From: Notospermus geniculatus
Lineage: Eukaryota > Nemertea > Pilidiophora > Heteronemertea > Lineidae
Reading direction: 5' to 3'
Length of the DNA: 64,000 bases
NCBI GenBank assembly: GCA_002633025.1
Contig: NMRB01001592.1
Span: 49,501-113,500, forward strand
Positions 52,109 to 60,633 of the stretch are shown here, one piece after another (the stretch's first letter is position 1; each line of letters opens with the position of its first letter). The notes below the pieces were generated by a model. That model saw only the letters and a list, made by a program, of their open reading frames with translations. It made no database searches and had not been told where the DNA came from. A program made the translations under genes and the position numbers.

Positions 52109-52797
52109 GGGCCTACTGTCCGCGGCCAGATTACCATGACAAAATTGACCAATCGTGGAATAAAATCCACTTGTTATTCGTCGTTTTCCAAATGAGCCCT
52201 TCTGTGACCATGCATGTCGTCTTCCATCACCCAAACACTGGAGAATTATTCACAAACGTTTCTTAATAGATACCGGTAGATCAATTTTACGGAAAGGTTA
52301 ATCAATCGCACTCTATTATCAAAAGCCGCGGAGCGCCTAAAGAAATCCTTGACTGAGTTACGTAACAGAGCAAACCTATATGACTTGCGCCTTGCCAATT
52401 TTGATAGGCCTTTTTATTCGTACATTGGACCAATTACAGTGACTGGGTGTGATGATGTAACTGTTCGGAGGCACTTTTTTACAAGTTTGGCAAAGCAGGT
52501 GGTTCGCGTACTTGGCCAGCACGATGGCCACGCCCAAAGGGCGAAGTCGCTCTCACAGAATTTCACATCGAAAAATAATACTGAAAAAAGAATTGTGGAT
52601 GTGGAAGCAAACTATGGCTGATATTCAAAAAAGCTGGCAAATGCTTTTACTCCAAGGTCTGTGGTACATTTACTACATTGTACATTTGCTAACTTTGTTG
52701 ATCAGCCAACATTCCTGGATGGAGCTTCTTTCCCGGGGAATGAGCGCCACGGGAGTGTAGCGGCAAAGATATAAACCAGTCTAAGCCTCGACGATTG
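52109..52797. other. Upstream of the cysteine-rich gene and 5' flank of the LINE
   Basis: No recognised gene. The open frame 52349-52621 has no family resemblance. The LINE insertion point lies somewhere before 52798 and cannot be fixed by eye. Confidence 0.5.
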
Positions 52798-55308
52798 ATG
52801 TGGGTACCTGACAGGAAACGTTTGTCTAGAAAGAAAACGGTTTGTTCAAAGAAATGGTTCAATGCACCACTCAGGGCCCAAAAGGACAGAATTGATGAGA
52901 TCAGTGCGTTGTTATCTCAACATCCAAATGACCATAGATTACGCTCTCTTTTATTCAAGTCTGTGAAAGATTACAAGAAATCGGTCAAATTCCAGAAAAG
53001 AAAGTATTACAGAGACCTGATAAAAGAATTGGACAATCTACAAGAAAATGAACCTTCACAGTATTGGAAAATGCTAAAAAGGTTAAAAGAAGAAAGTCAG
53101 GTCTCAAAGAGTGGTGTCTGTGATATTGATATGAAAAAGTGGGAAGAGCACTTCAAAAAACTCAACTCCATTTCTGAGAATGAATCTATAAATACACAAT
53201 TATGGAATCTGTTAAAATCAGATACCCTTTCACAGACTGAACCAAAAGAAAAGAGTAATCTAAATGATGAAATAACTGATGACGAAATTTTAAAAGCTTT
53301 ACAAAGTTTGAAGAGAGGTAAAGCTTTTGGGTTAGATTACATATCGGGTGAGATGTTGAAGGACAGTTCGTGTATTATGCTTCCTTGTTTAAACAAGCTC
53401 TTTAACTACATTTTTTCCAGTTCAGAATATCCCTCATTGTGGAAAAGTGGCTATGTAACACCTATTCATAAAGCCGGTGATAGATCAGACCCTTCTAACT
53501 ATAGAGGGATTACAGTGTCAAGTGTTCTCGGTAAAGTGTTCAACATTGTACTCAACAAACGTCTGGACAAATATCTGAATGTTAATGGGATTATCAACCC
53601 AGCCCAAATTGGTTTCACTAAAGGGGCAAGAACCAGTGATCATATGTTTGTTCTGAAGACATTGATAGACAAGTACACAAAGAAAACAAACAAGAAATTG
53701 TACACATGCTTTGTAGATTTTAAGAAAGCATTTGACACCGTACTCCACCCGGCTCTGTTGTTGAAATTGAAACAGATTGGGATAGAAGGTAACTTCCTAG
53801 GCAACATAGCTGCCCTGTATGACAAGACAAATCTATGTGTAAAGGCTGGAGACAAATTGTCTAATTTCTTTTTATCAGAAAGAGGTGTACGTCAGGGTGA
53901 TGTTTTAAGCCCAAATTTATTCAAAATATTCATTAATGACCTATTTTCATATTTCAACAGTGCATCCCATCCTGTGAGTCTTAATGACGTTATATTATAT
54001 TGTCTCATGTATGCAGATGATTTGATTCTTTTATCAGAGTCTAAAGAAGGTCTTCAGCACTCATTAGATTGCCTCAACAAATTTTGCAAAGATTGGGGCC
54101 TAAGTATCAATGCTGCAAAGACAAAAATATTAGTGTTCAATAAGAGTGGAAAGCGATACAAAGGCGGCAGATTTACATTTGATAATATGGAGTTGGAAGT
54201 TGTGGACAGGTACAGATACCTGGGTATTCTATTCCAAACTTGTGGAAGCTTTACTCTTGCTAAAGTGGATTTGCTCCATAGAGGTCTCAAGGCTTTTTAT
54301 AAGTTATGCCGCTCTTTTGGTTCAGTTTATCCAAGTGTAAAGACACTCTTACACATTTTTGATCACACGATTATTCCAATTTTGATGTACGGATCTGAGG
54401 TATGGGGTACTGTAAATCCCTTATGTAAGAAACTCCAGCCTCCATATGACTTTAAGATAGCTAAAGCTTTTGATGGAAATCATGTTGATAAATTAAATAT
54501 CAAGTTCTGTAAATACATCCTTCAAGTGAATAAGATGGCTACGAACAATGCTGTTTTAGGTGAACTTGGTAGATACCCGATGTACATTTGTATTGTAAAA
54601 AATGTTATTTCATACTGGCACAGACTAGAATTGTTAGATGATAAAAATCTTGTGAGAAATGCTTTAGTAGAAAGTAAGAGAATGCATGAAGTTGGTTTTA
54701 ATTCATGGTTTTCAACTATCAAGTTTATACTCTCGGAAACCAACTGTGAGAAGTTTGTCGACGACCCTCGTAAAACAACAAAAAGAAACCTGATTGGTAC
54801 CTTATCTACTGTGCTGAAAGAAGCCCATGAAGTCAAATGGAAAAGGGAAATTTACGATGATTCCTGTAGCAAAAGCAATGGTTCAGACAAAAGTCGTAAC
54901 AAACTTCGCACATACAGGTTGTTCAAAAATTCCTATTTTCTTGAAAACTATCTACTTGATGTAAAAAATAGCCACCACAGAAAGTGTATGACAAAATTAC
55001 GGATAAGTAATCACACCCTTGCAATTGAGAGGGGCAGGTACAAGGGCTTGGAGCCAGAAGAAAGACTTTGTAAATATTGTTCTTCAGGTGACATTGAAGA
55101 TGAACTCCATTTTGTAAGTACCTGCCCGAAATACTCTGATGAGAGAGAGACACTCTATAAGGAGATTGGAACTCTTTGTAATAATTTCTCAAATCTAGAT
55201 GACAGCAATAAGTTTGTCTGGCTATTTTCTAATGAGGATCCTATGGTTTGCAGAATCTTGGCCGAATATGTTTCTGTAATTCTCACAAAAAGAGGCCAAG
55301 GTGATTAG
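52798..55308 (+). CDS. LINE ORF2 fragment: reverse transcriptase plus zinc finger
   Basis: 836 aa from the first ATG, with no stops or frameshifts. Order: Lys-rich linker (residues 1-150), RT from about 165 (DEILKALQSLKRGKAFGLD, then WKSGYVTPIHKAGDRSDPSN, YRGITVSSVLGKVF, CFVDFKKAFDTV, RGVRQGDVLSP), and the catalytic YADD at about 405-408. Then the thumb region and a C-terminal cysteine/histidine motif (CKYC...DELHFVSTC) near 760. The apurinic endonuclease expected upstream in this class is absent. The intact frame points to a young insertion. Codon use is more A/T-rich than in the host genes nearby. Confidence 0.95.
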   Translation: MWVPDRKRLSRKKTVCSKKWFNAPLRAQKDRIDEISALLSQHPNDHRLRSLLFKSVKDYKKSVKFQKRKYYRDLIKELDNLQENEPSQYWKMLKRLKEESQVSKSGVCDIDMKKWEEHFKKLNSISENESINTQLWNLLKSDTLSQTEPKEKSNLNDEITDDEILKALQSLKRGKAFGLDYISGEMLKDSSCIMLPCLNKLFNYIFSSSEYPSLWKSGYVTPIHKAGDRSDPSNYRGITVSSVLGKVFNIVLNKRLDKYLNVNGIINPAQIGFTKGARTSDHMFVLKTLIDKYTKKTNKKLYTCFVDFKKAFDTVLHPALLLKLKQIGIEGNFLGNIAALYDKTNLCVKAGDKLSNFFLSERGVRQGDVLSPNLFKIFINDLFSYFNSASHPVSLNDVILYCLMYADDLILLSESKEGLQHSLDCLNKFCKDWGLSINAAKTKILVFNKSGKRYKGGRFTFDNMELEVVDRYRYLGILFQTCGSFTLAKVDLLHRGLKAFYKLCRSFGSVYPSVKTLLHIFDHTIIPILMYGSEVWGTVNPLCKKLQPPYDFKIAKAFDGNHVDKLNIKFCKYILQVNKMATNNAVLGELGRYPMYICIVKNVISYWHRLELLDDKNLVRNALVESKRMHEVGFNSWFSTIKFILSETNCEKFVDDPRKTTKRNLIGTLSTVLKEAHEVKWKREIYDDSCSKSNGSDKSRNKLRTYRLFKNSYFLENYLLDVKNSHHRKCMTKLRISNHTLAIERGRYKGLEPEERLCKYCSSGDIEDELHFVSTCPKYSDERETLYKEIGTLCNNFSNLDDSNKFVWLFSNEDPMVCRILAEYVSVILTKRGQGD

Positions 55309-55493
55309 ATACATGTACTTGTACCCTATTTCATTATTCCATGTATTATTCTTTATGTACATAGAATCTCATCTCATCTCATTCATATATGTAACCCAAT
55401 CAGAATCATCCTGTAAATATTATAATTTTGTACTTGCCTCTTGAAGGCCTTCAAATTCAATAAAATAATTCTAATTCTAATTCTAATTCTGAC
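52798..55493 (+). mobile_element. Non-LTR retrotransposon (LINE), 5'-truncated, CR1/L2-like
   Basis: An intact reverse transcriptase ORF followed by a roughly 180-base 3' UTR ending in a short ATTCTA-type repeat (about 55465-55490). Such microsatellite-like 3' ends, rather than poly(A), are typical of the CR1/L2 group. No endonuclease domain precedes the RT in frame, so the copy is 5'-truncated. Confidence 0.9.
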
Positions 55494-55620
55494 AACCTCG
55501 TACCCAGGGGTTTGTGCGCTCCTGGGCTCTGGGTTGACGCTTGGTGAGCGAGTTAGGTCCGAGGTTGTTGTCTGAGCGAACAAAACCCCTGGGGACGAGG
55601 TTGGGTACCTGATACGTGAT
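55494..55620. repeat. Foldback element with GTACCCAGGGG ends
   Basis: CAACCTCGTACCCAGGGGTT is inverted at AACCCCTGGGGACGAGGTTG. Directly abuts the LINE 3' end; related fragment near 3060-3100. Confidence 0.7.
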
Positions 55621-56172
55621 CACTTCTCAGGTACCCAAGACGTGCCGGAACGAGGCACCAGCTGATTGGTTGATCTGCCATCCATATCAAAGATGGCTGC
55701 GCCCATGGTCAGAGTCAGCAGCTAAAAATCTCGCCTTTTTTCATAGTTTCCTTCATTACATGAAGCGCTACCATGAATATATTTGCACCCGTACGTAAAG
55801 AAGTTATCTCTGTCACGTAGAGCCCCAGATAATTAGAGAATTATGGTCTTAAAACACCTCCAAATGTGTTAGATGTTCATTCACACTGAGGAAAGATCCA
55901 CTCTGTTTGAGAGACACCTAGCGGGAAGTGGTGAACTAATACAGTGAAAGGGAGGAGGGCTGTTATCAGGGGTTTCTGTCTTAAGTGAAGTTAAGGTCAG
56001 AAAATGCTGTAGAAGAATAGATACTTTTATACTTGAGGAACCAGTATTAAATTGTTGTCCGTGAGTTGGGCCTATTCGTCTATTGTGGTGTAGGCCTATA
56101 GGCCTGGGCCCAGCCGGTCGGTATAGGCTACGTTTAGTTCTGCCAAAAGTCTCGCTGACCCACAAAATAGGC

Positions 56173-56275
56173 ATGCTTCATAAGATAAGTGAGTTTCGCT
56201 TCATGCTTGTAAAAGAAACTGCCAAAATGAGGAAGTATTCTTCAGGACTTGGGTATTATTTCCATCTTGCAGTTG
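56173..56275 (+). CDS. MRPL48: MRPL48 exon 1
   Basis: Encodes MLHKISEFRFMLVKETAKMR KYSSGLGYYFHLAV; donor GCAGTTG|GTGAGG, phase 1. Confidence 0.8.
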
Positions 56276-59200
56276 GTGAGGACACATCAATTCGTCATTT
56301 TCGTTCATTTTTTTTGTCCGTCTTTATTTCAGATCATCTCCAGAGTTGTCCAAAGTGGCAGTGTTTGTAGGTGTTCAGTAAGACATTTGTTGACAAGAAA
56401 AACAAAAACATGGTTAACATTAAGGTCAGTTATTAATCAGTCCTTCCGACCTATTTATAGTACCATAGGCCTACTTCGAGTGCCAGCTTGCCTATCATCT
56501 GGTACAGTACTCATTATAGGTAGGAGAGGTGAAGTACCAGAACAGTTATTTGTAAGCAAAGTGACAGCCTTCTTTTTAGTGCACCTGTGAGCTTTAGTCA
56601 TGATGCAGTGCCCATTGTGGTCCATTAACAGGGCACATCTCGTAACTGCTGGTGCTATTGATTTCAGACTTGGCATAATTAACATTCCAACAAGATTGAC
56701 ATTATACCATGGAATTGAATCCCCCATCTTCACTTTCCAAACATTGCTGGTTGAATTTTTCTATGATCTGATATTGTGTTCAAATTTGCAGGCCTCTCTT
56801 AGCTGCAGGACAGAGACTTTACTCAAGATATGAACCTGATAATTTGGTGAGTAAAATCCATTGGACCAGAATGCTGGTCAGTGATAGTGATGTCTGTAAA
56901 TTTTTAGCTCACCGGGGTGAGCTATTACGATGGGGAAGCGTCCGTCGTCCGTCGTCGTCCGGCGGCGTCCGTCGTCGTCCGTCGTCGTCGTGTTCCGTTA
57001 GCAGGGCACGTTTCGTAACCGCTGGGGCTATGGATCTGAAACTTGGTACATACATAGCCCTAGGTCAGATGACCCATGACACCAAGTTTCGGTCAGATTC
57101 GATTGTTGGCTTGGCCACCAGGTGGCCAAAACCAAAAACACAAAAAGTGCAATAACTCCTGAACTAATGACTGGATCATCTCCAAATTTTTATCATAGGT
57201 GTATCTAATGAGGATACATGACATATGTAACGAGTTTTTGATTTGACCTACTTTTCAAGGTCACAGAGGTCAAAGTTCGACAAAAGTGACGAACCTCTCA
57301 CAGTTTGTTATTATTTCACCGAGCGACTTCATATTTTGCATAAACATGCATTGGAGGGGTACCTTTAAAAATACCAAGTTTCGGCCCGATTGGACATCCA
57401 GTATGGCCGCCAGGTGGCGTAACCTGAAAATCAAGTAAGTGCTATTACTCAGGAACGGCTTGACGCAGAGGGCTCAAATTTGATATTTACCTCCATCTAG
57501 ATGACCTTTACATGCACGTCAAATTTCAGCCTGATTTGACTTCAAACATGGCCACCAGGTGGCGTAACCCAAAAATCATCAAAGTGCTGTAACTCAGGAA
57601 CGCCTTAACCCAAAGCGCTCCAATGTGCTATGTGGGCCCCTGCAGATGACCTTTATGACCATGTGAAGTTTCGGCCCGATCGGACATCCAATATGGCCGC
57701 CAGGTGGCGTAACCCGAAAATCATCAAAGTGCTGTAACTCAGGAACGACTTGACCCAAAGCACTCCAATGTGCTATGTGGTCCCCTGCAGATGACCTTTA
57801 TGTGCATGTGAAGTTCCGGCCCGATCGAACATACAATATGGCGCCAGGTGGCATAACCCAAAAATCATCAAAATCCTACCTGGGAGTGAGTTGACCGAGA
57901 TTGCTCCCAACACTGATATGTACCTCCCTCTGTCATTAGACTATTATGTCCAACCCGGTGAGCACATGGTCCATGGACCATTTCATTTATTCCAGAATTT
58001 GAATACAGTGTGATGTGGAAATTCACTTGGTTTCGCAGTAGTGGTCTTTTACATTTATACAGCAGATAAGACAACACAACACTGATTCATTGTTGTGTTG
58101 TCTTATCTGTTGTATGTACAGGTATGACTTTCTGTCTTCAGGATGATGGACCTGAAATCCCTGAATATGAAGCATTAACCATTCAGATGAGAAGTTATGA
58201 TTTTGTCAAACTGGAAGCATATTCAAAATATGTACATAGACTGACAAATGAAAGATTTGATCTTGACACTGAGAAGTAAGTGTTTACTCCATCTAACCCA
58301 TTGTTTTGTGGCATTGGTTGGGAATTATGTTGATCATTTTGCTTGTGAGTTTCTCTTAGAGCCATATTGAAGTAAAATCAAGAATACACCATACATTAGG
58401 AGATGTGTTCAACAGACTCTGTTGTCATCCATACATCACAGCTGACCCACATTCCAAATCATCGAAGTATTGAGACAGTCATCATCATCTCCTTTCTCCT
58501 TATTCTTTCAGTTATGCTGTACCAGCCCGAACATCAAAAATACAGACATTCAAACCAAATTCAAGTATTTTACAGAATGAGTACGATCTCGCTCTCTACG
58601 AACGAGTAGTACAGGTAAAGTGAAGGTTCTGTTTCTACATTTTTATTTGTCCTGTTTACCTTTGATTCGATCGATCAATAAATGGCGAAATATCTGCAGC
58701 CAAATGATACATTGAAGATTGTACATTAAAATTTTATTTGATATCCATGGCCTTGTCAGTCGTGGTCTCTGAAAAATGTATCATCATGTGAGAGTTGGCT
58801 CAAATTCACACCCTCTGCTATGTTGGAGAACAAAGCTTTCATACTCATGCAAAATGTGTGTGTAGGTCTGTTCACCTCTTCAAAGAAAAGGACATAATTC
58901 ATATAGGGGATACTGTGCATTTTCAGATCAGAGATGTACCATCAACAAAAGTTCCACTTTTATTTGAAATTCTTCATCAACATCTCCCATCAGGGGTTAA
59001 TTTAAGTATAAAAGAGGTAAGATTGCATTCTTTTTGCCAGAGCTTTTTATATGACCAGGAATTCACCTGATTAAGAAATTCAGTCAAGAGCGGTTTTCTC
59101 CAACCGGCTCACTAGTGGTTAAAACTACGGTATTGAAATGAAAGTGACATCCCGGTCCTGATCAATTTCCCACACAAAAGACGTGCATTGTATGGGACCT

Positions 59201-59436
59201 GGTTTTGGTGTGCTGCCCTCTGTCGTAGCTAAGATCCCACTGCCATGTATGTTCAAATGACTAGTTTTCGTTTCACAACTTTAGATTGTGTATATCAGCA
59301 TAAATTTACATTTTCTTCTCTACAGCCTGATCCATCGGAGGAAGAATTTCGGTACTTACCAGATAGAGAAATAGATGAACTAAAGGTTCAGCTGGATGCA
59401 ATATCCAAGGCCAGGGATGACAGGAGGAAGAAGTAG
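56173..59436 (+). CDS. MRPL48: MRPL48, mitochondrial large-subunit ribosomal protein mL48 (complete)
   Basis: Component of the mitochondrial large ribosomal subunit. Seven exons join in frame: 56173-56275, 56333-56366, 56792-56846, 58142-58275, 58512-58614, 58927-59016, 59326-59436. They give 209 aa, against 212 in human. The N terminus (MLHKISEFRFMLVKETAKMR) is basic and amphipathic, fitting a mitochondrial targeting peptide. Conserved blocks: EYEALTIQMRSYDFVKLEAY SKYVHRL, YAVPARTSKIQTF, YERVVQ and FEILHQHLPSGVNLSIKE, matching human YDMTLAESYAQYVHNL, YAMPTKTIEVLQ and IQSSLPEGVRLSVKE. The C terminus is charged (DELKVQLDAISKARDDRRKK). The ATG at 56173 is the first in frame. The two smallest exons were chosen by phase, so they are less certain. 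Confidence 0.93.
56333..56366 (+). CDS. MRPL48: MRPL48 exon 2 (34 nt)
   Basis: TTATTTCAG acceptor. The GTAGGT donor at 56367 was chosen over GTGTTC at 56371 because only it keeps the frame into exon 3. Encodes DHLQSCPKWQC. Confidence 0.7.
56792..56846 (+). CDS. MRPL48: MRPL48 exon 3
   Basis: TTTGCAG acceptor, TTG|GTGAGT donor; encodes PLLAAGQRLYSRYEPDNL. Confidence 0.85.
56901..57965. mobile_element. 1.06-kb element with AGCTCACCGGG ends and internal 143-bp tandem units
   Basis: Left end TTTTTAGCTCACCGGGGTGA and inverted right end CCCGGTGAGCAC. After a CCGTCGTCCGTCGTCG tract come four tandem units, marked by GCCAGGTGGCGTAACC near 57410, 57553, 57697 and 57841. In the MRPL48 intron between exons 3 and 4. 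No ORF. Confidence 0.75.
58062..58112. repeat. Short hairpin, about 19-bp arms
   Basis: CAGATAAGACAACACAAC and its complement around an 11-base loop, just before MRPL48 exon 4. Confidence 0.75.
58142..58275 (+). CDS. MRPL48: MRPL48 exon 4
   Basis: Encodes DDGPEIPEYEALTIQMRSYD through YVHRLTNERFDLDTE; donor GAGAA|GTAAGT, phase 2. Confidence 0.95.
58512..58614 (+). CDS. MRPL48: MRPL48 exon 5
   Basis: Encodes NYAVPARTSKIQTFKPNSSI to LYERVVQ; TTTCAG and CAG|GTAAAG. Confidence 0.95.
58927..59016 (+). CDS. MRPL48: MRPL48 exon 6
   Basis: 30 codons, IRDVPSTKVPLLFEILHQHL PSGVNLSIKE; TTTCAG and GAG|GTAAGA. Confidence 0.95.
59109..59244 (+). repeat. Dispersed repeat family A, copy 4
   Basis: CACTAGTGGTTAAAACTACG to a GATCCCACTGCC end, in the last MRPL48 intron. 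Confidence 0.85.
59326..59436 (+). CDS. MRPL48: MRPL48 exon 7 and stop
   Basis: 36 codons plus TAG, PDPSEEEFRYLPDREIDELK to RRKK; acceptor CTCTACAG. Confidence 0.93.
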   Translation, partial: PDPSEEEFRYLPDREIDELKVQLDAISKARDDRRKK

Positions 59437-59726
59437 ACTTGATATTCAAGTAGGATAAGAGACTAACATCTATTGCTAATTTTAAAATGTCAGTGATTTA
59501 ATGAAGACGAAGCTGGAGATTCTTCATCATCAGGGCCTTAGGGAATTCTGTTGACTGTTCTTGGCTGTCCCTGAGACTGACAGATACAATGCAAAGAAGG
59601 ATTACCGGTACATGAAGTTACTTTGTGTGAACAGCAGATGCTCGAAAAACTACCAGAAATGCAGATATTCTGACCTCAACAACCGAAAATTCCAATTCTC
59701 TTCATTGTTCTTGCCAGGTATGAATA

Positions 59727-60125
59727 TTAATCAATTTGTATTATCGTGGCAGGATAATAAACCTTAAGTTTTATACTAAATGTAGTTTTATTGGCAAAGT
59801 CTTTCTTCACCCATTTGAAATAAACGTCAACTCTTCCGGCCACGCCGCCGTTCATGCATTTGGCTGAGGTAGTATTATGCACAGTGTTGGCACATTGTAC
59901 TAGCTTGACCAGTTTGCTCCCATTGCTCGTACCCTGACAAATAAACGGACTGGCTGGTTCTGCAACTTGTTCCGAGTGGTGTATGTTCATTCGTTTCACG
60001 GCACAACCTTTCACTTCCCCTTCAGACCTTTGGACTAGGGATTGTGGTTTCAGGGCTGAATTGCCATTCACTTTGAAACGATTGACTTGGCATTCATTTC
60101 GAAAAAACAACTTCTTGGTTGTCAA
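59727..60125 (-). other. 132-codon open frame in the NOXRED1 3' region
   Basis: Open from just after a TGA to a stop, with no ATG in the first 45 codons and no recognised domain. It has five cysteines, including CQGTSNGSKLVKLVQC. It overlaps the likely NOXRED1 3' UTR, whose AATAAA signal lies near 59787, and the MRPL48 3' end. Probably chance. Confidence 0.2.
59756..59761 (+). terminator. MRPL48 polyadenylation signal
   Basis: AATAAA about 320 bases after the stop codon, the first clear one on the plus strand. Confidence 0.55.
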
Positions 60126-60213
60126 AATGACTCAAAAGCAGCAATAACAGCTGAGTTTACCAACTCCGAGCCTAAATGACAACAGCAGTGCATTAATAAT
60201 AATATAGATGAAA

Positions 60214-60219
60214 TTTATT
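60214..60219 (-). terminator. Possible NOXRED1 polyadenylation signal
   Basis: AATAAA about 255 bases past the stop on the minus strand. A second, near 59787, would extend the UTR into the MRPL48 3' end. Confidence 0.4.
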
Positions 60220-60473
60220 TTGGAAAGAAATTAGGCGCACTACGTGGTAGCAGGCTCAAATGTGACAATAACTTATGGTAAAATAATTCGTAATACATGA
60301 TCCATAAAACATACATGTATGAAGTAAAAAATTGATATCATACTTCAGTGGAGTCTCCCTATTCTGATACCAAAGAAGGCAGCTCCAAAATGGATTCGGA
60401 CGGATTTGGTCTAACAACGAGTGTCCCGTGATCATCGTGTTGCTCCTGAAATGTCACTCATAGTTCATCACAA

Positions 60474-60633
60474 TCATTGTGCCGGCTGGAATTTCAATCT
60501 GAATTGGTATTCTTCAAAAATACTGAGATATTTTTTGACGAATGCCTTTCTGAGTTCCTCCTTCTCATTCACACGTTTGGATAATGGCGTGTCTGTTTCA
60601 CAAACTCTGCTCAGATCAAAGATGGGGAAGGAC
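60474..60633 (-). CDS. NOXRED1: NOXRED1 exon 5 and stop
   Basis: ESFPIFDLSRVCETDTPLSK through FRLKFQPAQ and TGA; TTCCAG acceptor. Confidence 0.93.
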
